NCBI GenBank assembly: GCA_016208525.1
Contig: JACQYJ010000084.1
Coordinates: forward strand, 1 to 6,875
DNA: 6,875 nt
Origin: Deltaproteobacteria bacterium
GTDB taxonomy: Bacteria; Desulfobacterota; JAENJC01
Direction of reading: 5' to 3'
Under the pieces are notes generated by a model, which was given only the letters and a program-made list of their open reading frames with translations, was not told where the DNA came from and made no database searches. Shown piece by piece: positions 1-4,890 of the stretch (positions are counted from its first letter, which is position 1; the number at the start of each line of letters is the position of its first letter). Both the position numbers and the translations under genes were made by a program.

Positions 1-28
1 CGGCAGGCCCGTCAGAGAAAATCAATGG

Positions 29-55
29 GGTCAAGTCTTGAAGCGTGAATTGACC
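29..55. repeat. Small palindromic motif, possible relic of a REP/Y1-transposase element end
   Basis: The palindrome TCAAGTCTTGA (31-41) lies inside a second inverted pair, GGTCAA (29-34) and TTGACC (50-55). GGGGTCAAGTCTTGA-type sequence next to a TTGACC arm recalls the ends found beside REP-associated tyrosine (Y1, IS200-like) transposase genes in many genomes; this is from memory and is not proven here. No Y1 transposase is visible in the window. Both plus-strand frames crossing 1-60 that I read stop within this stretch, so any gene to the left ends here. Confidence 0.3.
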
Positions 56-69
56 AGTTAAACGCTTTA

Positions 70-94
70 GCACAGGGCTTTTTATGCCCTTTGC
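70..94. terminator. Hairpin, possible bidirectional terminator
   Basis: AGGGC (74-78) and GCCCT (86-90) form a 5-bp GC-rich stem around a T-rich 7-nt loop. The stem is extended by GCA (70-72) with TGC (92-94) across one mismatch. No clean run of T follows on either strand, so Rho-independent termination is uncertain. The site lies about 60 bp past the end of the decayed PIN toxin gene (minus strand), where a terminator would make sense. The rest of 1-154 shows no gene. Confidence 0.3.
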
Positions 95-154
95 AATTCG
101 GCAACCACCTGTGTCTTTTATGTTTGTTGAACGTTTGTGGAGAAGCAATAATTG

Positions 155-351
155 TTATAGGTTTCTTATTCTGACTGTACCGGCGGCCTTTACCATCATT
201 TCCGCATCAAGGCTTACGAGGGTGGTTTTATAATCTTTAGCCGTTTGAATCACAATCGCATCCATGTCTCTAACACCTGCTGATGATCTTTCTCCTGCTC
301 AAGCAGAGATGACACAATTACAGAGCTATCAACGGTAAGCTCCTCTACCAT
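155..351 (-). pseudogene. PIN-domain (VapC-like) toxin, internally deleted remnant
   Basis: VapC-type PIN proteins are Mg-dependent ribonucleases of about 130-140 residues that cleave RNA and arrest growth. Here only the two ends survive. The 5' part starts with ATG at 351 and reads MVEELTVDSSVIVSSLLEQE and onward for 33 codons to TGA at 250-252; VDSSVIV is the first PIN beta strand with the catalytic Asp. The 3' part is in another frame (265 down to 155). It reads MDAIVIQTAKDYKTTLVSLD and onward to residue 36, matching the last PIN segment with its Asp pair and an LVSLD strand. The middle 60-70 residues are missing and the junction near 263-266 shifts the frame, so no working nuclease is expected. 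The start overlaps the upstream antitoxin-like gene by 7 nt (ATGGTAG), the usual toxin-antitoxin layout. Assignment rests on motif reading; the two-piece interpretation is inference. Confidence 0.6.
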
Positions 352-563
352 CTCTTTTCTCTCTGATCCTGGATTTCCTCAACGGCACCTGGGCCTGTCC
401 ACTTGCTCGAGACATCCTTACCAAGTCGCAACCAGTTTGAGACCTTTGTGTCTTCGGTCTTTCTCTGTCCTTCTCTTAGATGAATAACCGTCCTCTGAAG
501 ATCCTTGATGTCATGAAAGATATGGCTCAGCTTCTTATTCACTTCCTCTTTCAAGGTTCCCAT
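345..563 (-). CDS. Putative antitoxin of a PIN toxin pair (72 aa)
   Basis: This is a small, highly charged protein of 72 residues. The N-terminal half (about 1-38) is rich in Lys, Glu, Leu and Ile with helix or coiled-coil character. The C-terminal half carries a SNWLRLGKDVSSKW segment (42-55) followed by AVEEIQDQREKRW, resembling toxin-neutralising tails of antitoxins paired with PIN toxins. The start is supported by GGAG (570-573) six bases before the ATG. The stop codon overlaps the ATG of the downstream PIN toxin remnant, so the two were translationally coupled. I see no clear DNA-binding motif (AbrB, RHH or HTH). Because its toxin is broken, it may persist as an orphan antitoxin or as a neutral leftover. 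It could also be an unrelated small protein; the operon position is the main argument. Confidence 0.55.
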   Translation of the reverse strand: MGTLKEEVNKKLSHIFHDIKDLQRTVIHLREGQRKTEDTKVSNWLRLGKDVSSKWTGPGAVEEIQDQREKRW

Positions 564-590
564 GACAATCTCCTTTTAGCTATTTCAAAA

Positions 591-618
591 ATCCTACCAC
601 ATCCTATTAAATTTTCAA
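591..618 (-). promoter_or_regulatory. Weak candidate promoter for the antitoxin gene
   Basis: On the minus strand TTGAAA (618-613), a 16-nt spacer and TAGGAT (596-591) give a sigma-70-like pair about 28 bp upstream of the start codon. TAGGAT occurs twice (606-601 and 596-591) with a 10-bp period, which could serve as an operator for antitoxin autoregulation. The -35 overlaps the transposase stop codon. Evidence is by eye only. Confidence 0.25.
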
Positions 619-1828
619 AGCAGAATCAGGTAAATTGAGGGACATCCCGAATTATAGAACCGCAGCCCCCTTTCTCCCATTGCAGGCTTTAAATCTATAT
701 GAGGGTCTTTGTACGGCTCTTTTCTGCTCAAAATTATATACATTACCTCCAGTATCTTATGGCCAACAGCTATGATACTCTTCTTGCGACCCCGTCTTAT
801 CACAAGTCCCTTATAATAGCCTTGAAACTGGCAATTGGTTTTTATCGCACTGTTGGCTACTTCACACAATATCCGTCTTACATACTTGTTCCCCTTTGTG
901 GTGCGACCACTCTTTTTTTTCCTGCACTCTCATTGTTCCCAGGGCACATGCCGGCCCAGGAGGAAAAACGTTCCTTGCTCCCAAACCTGCCCATATCAGT
1001 CCCTGTTTCAGTCAGCAACATCGCGGCACTTATCTCATCAACCCCGGGAAGGGTCTGTAACAACTCCCATTCCCTTATATAGGGTTTCATTGAATACACG
1101 ACCTGACTATCGATCTCTTCTATCTGTCTTTCTAACCACTTGATGTGGCCCATGATGCGTTTTAACAGAAACCGATGACGGTCACTTATATCTCCTTCTA
1201 ATGAGAGCTTTAGCTCTCCTTCTTTTTTGCGAAGTTGCTTAACTGCCAGCTTCGCCATGTCTTCCGGCTTAAGAGTCCCCTCTATAAGGGCGTTTATCAT
1301 CCTCTGCGCCGAAACGCCGTTAATGTCGCTGACTACGCACCCAAGCTTTATTCCGCAGTCTTCAAGAACTTTATTCACCCGGTTCTTCTCTCCTGATAAA
1401 TAACCGGATAGCTTTTGACGGTATCTTGTCAAAAGTCTTAACTGCCGTAAGTCTTTGGGTGGTATGAAGCTCGCCCTCAAAAGCCCGCAACGGGCCAAAT
1501 CCGCCAGCCATTCACTGTCAAGAACGTCTGTCTTGCGACCTGGAACATTCTTTACATGCCGGGCATTGACTACATAAACCTTTAAATCATTCTCTTCCAG
1601 AACATCATATACTGTCCTCCAGTATATCCCGGTACTTTCCATGACCGCCAGTTCTACGTCGCTTTCTGTCAGCCATTTTGCAAGCTTTTGAAGGTCTTTA
1701 CGAAAGGTTAAGTATTCACGGGTTGACTTCTTTGTCTTCCCATCCTCACCTTCCGCTACGATTGTGCATACGACTGTCGCCTTATGCACGTCCAGTCCTG
1801 CACTGCATCTTGCTATTGCATCTATCAA
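615..1828 (-). CDS. IS110-family transposase, split by an A8 frameshift
   Basis: This is an RNA-guided DEDD recombinase that excises and integrates the element. The first frame (1828-878, 316 aa) carries the RuvC-like DEDD domain: D13 in GLDVHK, E64 in MESTGIYW, and D101 and D104 in GRKTDVLDSEWLAD. A helical middle follows, then LPGVD (260-264) and the C-terminal domain with the conserved serine S301 in GNNESAGK. At 913-920 a run of eight A (minus strand) puts the rest out of frame. The next frame continues KSGRTTKGNKYVRRILCEVA and onward to a stop at 615, which is the normal C-terminus. One extra A, or a -1 slip, would join them into 404 aa, a usual family length. The start is TTG (1828), backed by a near-perfect Shine-Dalgarno AAGGAGGTGA (1844-1835). 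The last 20 or so residues after HIDLKP look non-native. It may be inactive, or rescued by slippage. Confidence 0.85.
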
Positions 1829-1869
1829 CTGAACTCACCTCCTTCCTCTTTAAGGATATAGAATCGGGA

Positions 1870-2041
1870 GGTATTCAGGTTGTCCTTACATCCGAATTGC
1901 TTCGCATGCAGGTCTTTTTACCGTGCGTCCAATCTCTCAACTACAGAGATGCGACAAGCGGGGGTGCGTGCTGAATACCATGGTCAGTTTAGGTATCGGG
2001 GATCATACCACCAAAAAATTGCTCGACCACTGCCCGATTAC
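1870..2041 (-). ncRNA. Candidate bridge RNA in the IS110 left end
   Basis: Bridge RNAs of IS110 elements are transcribed from the non-coding end and pair target and donor DNA in two internal loops. On the minus strand this region folds into ordered stems. A 5' domain has TGGTC (2029-2025) pairing with GACCA (1985-1981) around the hairpin GGTAT (2009-2005)/ATACC (1996-1992). Next a 9-bp closing stem, GGTATTCAG (1979-1971) with CTGAATACC (1878-1870), encloses two hairpins. One is ATCTCT (1950-1945)/AGAGAT (1937-1932), extended by GTC/GAC across an internal loop. The other is 1912-1884, with CGAA/TTCG, CAT/ATG and CCT/AGG segments separated by small bulges. If transcription starts near 2041 the RNA would be about 170-180 nt, close to described bridge RNAs. 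The fold was made by eye; the guide positions are not assigned. Confidence 0.55.
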
Positions 2042-2047
2042 TTTACA

Positions 2048-2056
2048 ATCTTACCA
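2048..2056 (-). promoter_or_regulatory. Possible extended -10 for the bridge RNA
   Basis: On the minus strand TGGTAAGAT (2056-2048) fits an extended -10 (TGn plus TAAGAT). No good -35 is seen 17 bp upstream. It would start transcription near 2041, just before the structured RNA. Weak evidence. Confidence 0.25.
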
Positions 2057-2139
2057 CTACCAGCTCACATTTTCATCAGCGGGGGCGACAATGCCTTATC
2101 ATGACCGTTTATTTGTTGCCTACAAGCTACATTATTCCC

Positions 2140-2469
2140 GTGAGCATCGCCTATGAGATAATATACTATCGTACAGAGAAAGGCGAAAAGCCTGCTCAAG
2201 AATGGTTGACCGGTTTAAGGGATACGGCAGCGCGTACCAAGGTGCATATTCGGCTTGATCGGGCAAAGCTTGGCAATTTTGGTGATACTCAATCCCTTGG
2301 AGACGGGGTTAATGAGTTAAAAATAAATTTTGGACCGGGTTATCGGATATACTATGCGATAGACGGAAAAAACATCATCCTTCTGTTGTTAGGTGGCGAT
2401 AAATCGACACAGACTAAAGACATCACCAGATCAAAAGAATTCTGGAAAGATCATAAAAGGAGAAAGTAG
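2140..2469 (+). CDS. HigB/HI1419-type addiction module toxin (RelE superfamily, Gp49-like)
   Basis: This is a small basic protein of the phage-derived Gp49/HI1419 family, RelE-fold toxins that cleave mRNA, usually at the ribosome. From the GTG start it has 109 residues, the family's normal length. It shows the characteristic order YEIIYYRTEKGEKPAQEWL (5-23), LGNFGDTQSLGDGVNELKI (44-62), FGPGYRIYYA (64-73), then IILLLLGGDKSTQ (79-91) and a Lys/Arg-rich tail. The frame stays open up to an ATG at 2101, which would add 13 residues without family similarity; those bases may belong to the IS110 end. Neither start has a clear Shine-Dalgarno, so the native leader was perhaps lost when the IS inserted. 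The antitoxin gene follows after 1 nt. Toxin-first order is normal for this family. Confidence 0.85.
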   Translation: MSIAYEIIYYRTEKGEKPAQEWLTGLRDTAARTKVHIRLDRAKLGNFGDTQSLGDGVNELKINFGPGYRIYYAIDGKNIILLLLGGDKSTQTKDITRSKEFWKDHKRRK

Positions 2470-2470
2470 T

Positions 2471-2770
2471 ATGAAAAACACAGACTATCAAGAAGACCTG
2501 ATTGAGTGGCTCAAAAACCCGAAACATGCGGCTGGATATTTAAACGAGGCAATCGAAGAAGGAGAAAAAGAATTGATTTTGCTTGCGTTACGTAATGTAG
2601 CTGAAGCCCAGGGAGGAATGAGCAACATTGCTGAAAAAGCCAGTCTCAATAGAGAAAACCTTTATAGAATGCTCTCAAAAAGAGGCAACCCTCAGATGGA
2701 AAGCATTATAAAGCTTCTCCATGCATTAGGTTTAAAGCTGACTATAGAGCCGGAATTAAAAGCTGCTTAA
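2471..2770 (+). CDS. HI1420-type addiction module antidote protein (HTH antitoxin)
   Basis: This 99-residue antitoxin should bind and neutralise the HigB-like toxin encoded just upstream and repress the operon. It has a Lys/Glu-rich N-terminus (DYQEDLIEWLKNPKHAAGYL, 5-24) with the family's leading helix and the AGYLNEAIEEG motif. A Cro/C1-like helix-turn-helix spans about 48-75 (GGMSNIAEKASLNRENLYRM), and the C-terminus GNPQMESIIKLLHALGLKL completes the DNA-binding fold. AAAGGAGA lies inside the toxin's last codons, with GGAG (2459-2462) 8 nt before the ATG, so translation is coupled to the toxin and antitoxin supply is well primed. An in-frame start at 2393 would lie inside the toxin gene and is not favoured. 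The module looks intact and functional. Confidence 0.87.
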   Translation: MKNTDYQEDLIEWLKNPKHAAGYLNEAIEEGEKELILLALRNVAEAQGGMSNIAEKASLNRENLYRMLSKRGNPQMESIIKLLHALGLKLTIEPELKAA

Positions 2771-2788
2771 CCTTAAAACCCTATCCTC

Positions 2789-2804
2789 TTCTTTCACGAA
2801 AGAA
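2789..2804. promoter_or_regulatory. Short dyad upstream of the nadC promoter
   Basis: TTCTTTC (2789-2795) and GAAAGAA (2798-2804) form a perfect 7-bp dyad with a 2-nt centre. It lies just upstream of the TTGACA of the nadC promoter and just past the antitoxin stop. It could be an operator or a weak terminator stem; no T run follows. I do not recognise it as a known NAD-regulon site. Confidence 0.25.
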
Positions 2805-2813
2805 CCTTACTAT

Positions 2814-2842
2814 TTGACAATCCCTTAGATTTTCTGTATTTT
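2814..2842 (+). promoter_or_regulatory. Sigma-70-like promoter of nadC-birA
   Basis: A perfect -35 TTGACA (2814-2819) is followed by a 17-bp spacer and TATTTT (2837-2842) as -10. The expected start of transcription, about 7 nt past the -10, falls on or next to the nadC ATG at 2849. No Shine-Dalgarno fits between them (only AGG right against the start), so the transcript would be leaderless or nearly so. Confidence 0.6.
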
Positions 2843-2848
2843 TCAGGC

Positions 2849-3679
2849 ATGGACGATATAAAAACCTTCATCTCAAACGCCCTCAGAGAAGATATTGGCC
2901 CAGGAGACCTTACTGTAACTGCTCTTATCCCTCCTGATACAGATGGAAAGGGAGAATTAATAGCCAAAGAACCACTCATACTTGCAGGGATAGACGTGGC
3001 AAGAGAGGTGTTCAAGCAGGTTGACCCCCTGACATCTGTAACTGCAAACTATATCGATGGTGACGAATTGACCTCTGGTACAGTCATTGCCTCCATATCA
3101 GGGAAGCTCGCCTCTCTCCTGACTGCTGAAAGAGTTGCATTAAACCTCCTGCAAAGACTTTCCGGCATTGCCACACTGACCAGGCAGTATGTTGACAGGA
3201 CAGAGGGGACAAAGGCCAGTATAGTGGATACCAGGAAGACCACACCTGGACTGAGGGCCCTTGAAAAGTATGCAGTAAGGATTGGCGGCGGGAAAAACCA
3301 CCGTTTCGGTCTGTTTGACGGGATACTTATCAAGGACAACCACATAGCAGCAGTTGGAAGCCTGACTGAAGCAGTGAAAAGGGCCAGGGAAAAAGCGCCG
3401 CATACGTTGAAGATAGAGGTGGAGACTGAAAACCTTGATCAGGTCAGGGAGGCCATCTCTACCGGGGCGGAGATCATAATGCTCGACAATATGGGCATAG
3501 AGACCATGAAAGAGGCTGTAAGACTCATAAATAGGAAAGCGCTTATCGAGGCCTCCGGCGGAATAAACCTTAACAACGTGAGGCAGGTCGCAGAAACCGG
3601 GGTTGACCTCATCTCCGTTGGCGCCATAACCCATTCGGCGAGATCAATGGATATATCGATGGAAATAACAAATGCTTAA
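2849..3679 (+). CDS. nadC: Nicotinate-nucleotide pyrophosphorylase (carboxylating), quinolinate phosphoribosyltransferase
   Basis: NadC converts quinolinate and PRPP to nicotinate mononucleotide, CO2 and pyrophosphate, the committing step of de novo NAD synthesis in the cytosol. The 276 residues match the family's usual 270-290. The N-terminal part has EDIGPGDLT (14-22). AERVALNLLQRLSGIAT (93-109) precedes the alpha/beta barrel. DTRKT (127-131), the catalytic Lys region (K140), GGGKNHR (146-152), KDNH (162-165), EVE (190-192), LDN (212-214), EASGGI (234-239) and VGAITHS (257-263) supply the quinolinate- and phosphate-binding residues. All key motifs are present, so it should be active. The ATG at 2849 gives the normal family N-terminus. 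It heads a unit with birA, whose start overlaps its last codons by 8 nt. No nadA or nadB is in view. Confidence 0.96.
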   Translation: MDDIKTFISNALREDIGPGDLTVTALIPPDTDGKGELIAKEPLILAGIDVAREVFKQVDPLTSVTANYIDGDELTSGTVIASISGKLASLLTAERVALNLLQRLSGIATLTRQYVDRTEGTKASIVDTRKTTPGLRALEKYAVRIGGGKNHRFGLFDGILIKDNHIAAVGSLTEAVKRAREKAPHTLKIEVETENLDQVREAISTGAEIIMLDNMGIETMKEAVRLINRKALIEASGGINLNNVRQVAETGVDLISVGAITHSARSMDISMEITNA

Positions 3680-4646
3680 TGAAAAGATACTGAAGCTGCT
3701 GAAGGAAAACCGCGGCGATTACACATCCGGGACTGAGATAAGCAGGTCCCTTGATGTATCAAGGACTGCCGTATGGAAACATATAGAGGGGCTCAGAAAG
3801 GCAGGGTACAGCATTGATGCAGTCCCTTCCTCTGGTTATAAACTTGCAGGGTCGCCGGACATACTTACCCATGCAGAGATAGATGCGGGATTAAAGACAA
3901 GATACATAGGCAAGAACATTCATGCCTTCTCCCTCACCGATTCCACCAACACAAAGGCCTTCGAACTTGCCCTGCACGGAGCTCCTGAAGGGACCCTTGT
4001 AGTTGCAGAAGGCCAGAGAAAGGGGAAAGGAAGGCTTGGAAGGCGCTGGGAATCCCCAAAGGGAGTGAATATCTACACATCAATAATCCTGAGGCCAAGG
4101 ATAGCGCCCTCTTCCGCCTCACAGATAACGCTCCTTGCCGCTGTGGCTGCTGCCAGGGCGATTGAAAAAACCACAAAGATTCTGCCTGATATAAAATGGC
4201 CCAACGACCTGCTGATAAGGGGAAAAAAGGCAGCCGGGATACTGATGGAGCTTGATTCCGAAGCAGATATGGTTAACTTCATTGTCCTCGGCATAGGGAT
4301 AGACGTCAATATGGAACCAGCCTCCCTTCCGCATGACGTGGCCAGGGTTGCCACATCCCTGATGAATGAGACAGGAAGGAGGCTTGAAAGGGTCCCAGTC
4401 ATACAGGAGCTTTGCAGGCAGATCGAAAAATGGTACGAGATATTCAAAAAAGAGGGTTTCGGCCCTGTAATAACCGAGTGGGAAAGGCTGTCAATCATGG
4501 CAGGAAAATACGTAAGGGTCTCATTCCTGAAAGATACAAAGGAGGGTGTGGCCCTTGGGTTGGACACAGACGGGGCCCTTCTTTTACGGCTTCCAACCGG
4601 GAGGATAGAGAGGGTTGTGGCAGGGGATGTGACAATGATTCGGTAA
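3672..4646 (+). CDS. birA: Bifunctional biotin-[acetyl-CoA-carboxylase] ligase / biotin operon repressor BirA
   Basis: BirA activates biotin to biotinyl-5'-AMP and transfers it to the carrier lysine of acetyl-CoA carboxylase. With its N-terminal domain it can also repress biotin genes. The 324 residues include a winged HTH (about 18-60, with SRSLDVSRTAVWKHIEGLR), the ligase core with STNT (91-94), the biotin/AMP loop GKGRLGRRW (118-126), KWPND (175-179), GILME (189-193) and GIGIDVN (207-213), and a C-terminal SH3-like domain (about 275-324) ending in VVAGDVTMIR. Since the HTH is present, regulation by biotin status is likely; operator sites are not visible here. Translation is probably coupled to nadC through the 8-nt overlap (ATGCTTAA), as no strong Shine-Dalgarno is seen. 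Its stop codon overlaps the first unit of a 7-bp repeat array. Confidence 0.95.
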   Translation: MLNEKILKLLKENRGDYTSGTEISRSLDVSRTAVWKHIEGLRKAGYSIDAVPSSGYKLAGSPDILTHAEIDAGLKTRYIGKNIHAFSLTDSTNTKAFELALHGAPEGTLVVAEGQRKGKGRLGRRWESPKGVNIYTSIILRPRIAPSSASQITLLAAVAAARAIEKTTKILPDIKWPNDLLIRGKKAAGILMELDSEADMVNFIVLGIGIDVNMEPASLPHDVARVATSLMNETGRRLERVPVIQELCRQIEKWYEIFKKEGFGPVITEWERLSIMAGKYVRVSFLKDTKEGVALGLDTDGALLLRLPTGRIERVVAGDVTMIR

Positions 4647-4715
4647 AAGGTAAATGGCGAAAGGCAAAAGGTTTTTATCTAACCTTTAACCTTTAACCTT
4701 TAACCTTTAACCTTT
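4645..4715. repeat. Heptamer array, left part: four degenerate inverted units and five AACCTTT units
   Basis: Five perfect tandem copies of AACCTTT lie at 4681-4715. Just before them, four degenerate 7-bp units in the reverse sense (AAAAGGT 4645-4651, AAATGGC 4652-4658, GAAAGGC 4659-4665, AAAAGGT 4666-4672) begin within the birA stop codon. The two sets can pair as a long imperfect hairpin. Its best segment is AAAGGTT (4667-4673) with AACCTTT (4681-4687) around a 7-nt loop. The structure could slow or end birA transcripts, but no T run follows. Confidence 0.8.
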
Positions 4716-4848
4716 GATGGTCTCGTAAAAAGTCTTTTCTGTGGTTCGACAAGCTCACCACGAACGGAATAAAGTCAATGATTTCAACCTGACCACCGTT
4801 CGCCCTGAGCTTGTCGAAGGGTGATCTGTGACTTTTTACGACTTCGTC
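4716..4848. mobile_element. Nested palindromic, MITE/REP-like element, copy A
   Basis: The outer inverted repeat is a perfect 12 bp, TCGTAAAAAGTC (4723-4734) with its reverse complement at 4830-4841. An inner 23-bp inverted repeat, 4745-4767 with 4796-4818, matches at 20 of 23 positions and carries the familiar core TTCGACAAGCTCA. A 28-nt centre (4768-4795) contains AAAGTCAATGATTTCAACC. There is no coding capacity. The element sits inside the AACCTTT array, which continues on both sides, so it either inserted into the array or seeded its growth. A second copy in inverse orientation lies at 6321-6451. Such repeats are usually mobilised in trans or act as RNA hairpins. Confidence 0.75.
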
Positions 4849-4890
4849 AACCTTTAACCTTTAACCTTTAACCTTTAACCTTTAACCTTT
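4849..4890. repeat. Heptamer array, right part: six AACCTTT units touching the coaX start
   Basis: Six perfect tandem copies of AACCTTT run from 4849 to 4890; the next base is the A of the coaX ATG. They continue the same repeat and orientation as the five copies at 4681-4715 across the palindromic element. The coaX leader is therefore wholly repeat sequence, with no Shine-Dalgarno. Copy number changes would alter the promoter-to-start spacing. Confidence 0.9.

Larger units (their letters stand above)
600..2110 (-). mobile_element. IS110-family insertion sequence (IS110 group), boundaries approximate
   Basis: The element consists of a DEDD/serine transposase gene (615-1828) and a long left non-coding end (about 1829-2110) with strong secondary structure, followed by a short right end. 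A long left end and short right end are the IS110-group layout (the IS1111 group has the reverse), where the left end encodes the bridge RNA. IS110 elements have no long terminal inverted repeats and make little or no target duplication, so exact termini cannot be set by eye. The right end probably lies between about 600 and 690, since transposase-like sequence ends near HIDLKP (about 690). The left end lies upstream of the HigB-like gene, at about 2085-2139. The element sits between two toxin-antitoxin loci and may have displaced the native leader of the downstream toxin gene. Confidence 0.7.

Noticed and set aside
696..709. 14-bp identity TATATGAGGGTCTT between 696-709 and 6316-6329
   Set aside because: One match of this length is not very unlikely in a window of this size, and the first site is inside transposase codons with no further similarity around it.
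699..1143. Plus-strand open frames of 102-127 codons
   Set aside because: They lie antisense to the transposase C-terminus and show no protein-like motifs.
2393..2470. Longer start for the antitoxin (2393)
   Set aside because: It would overlap the toxin by 77 nt; the ATG at 2471 has a strong Shine-Dalgarno and gives the family length.
3049..3634. Minus-strand open frames opposite nadC
   Set aside because: nadC has every family motif on the plus strand; the opposite frames are shadows.
3934..4567. Minus-strand open frames opposite birA, up to 164 codons
   Set aside because: birA is fully supported on the plus strand and the opposite frames carry no recognisable domain.
4681..4890. Heptamer units considered as a CRISPR-like array
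   Set aside because: The units are 7 bp and directly tandem without spacers, and no cas genes are present.
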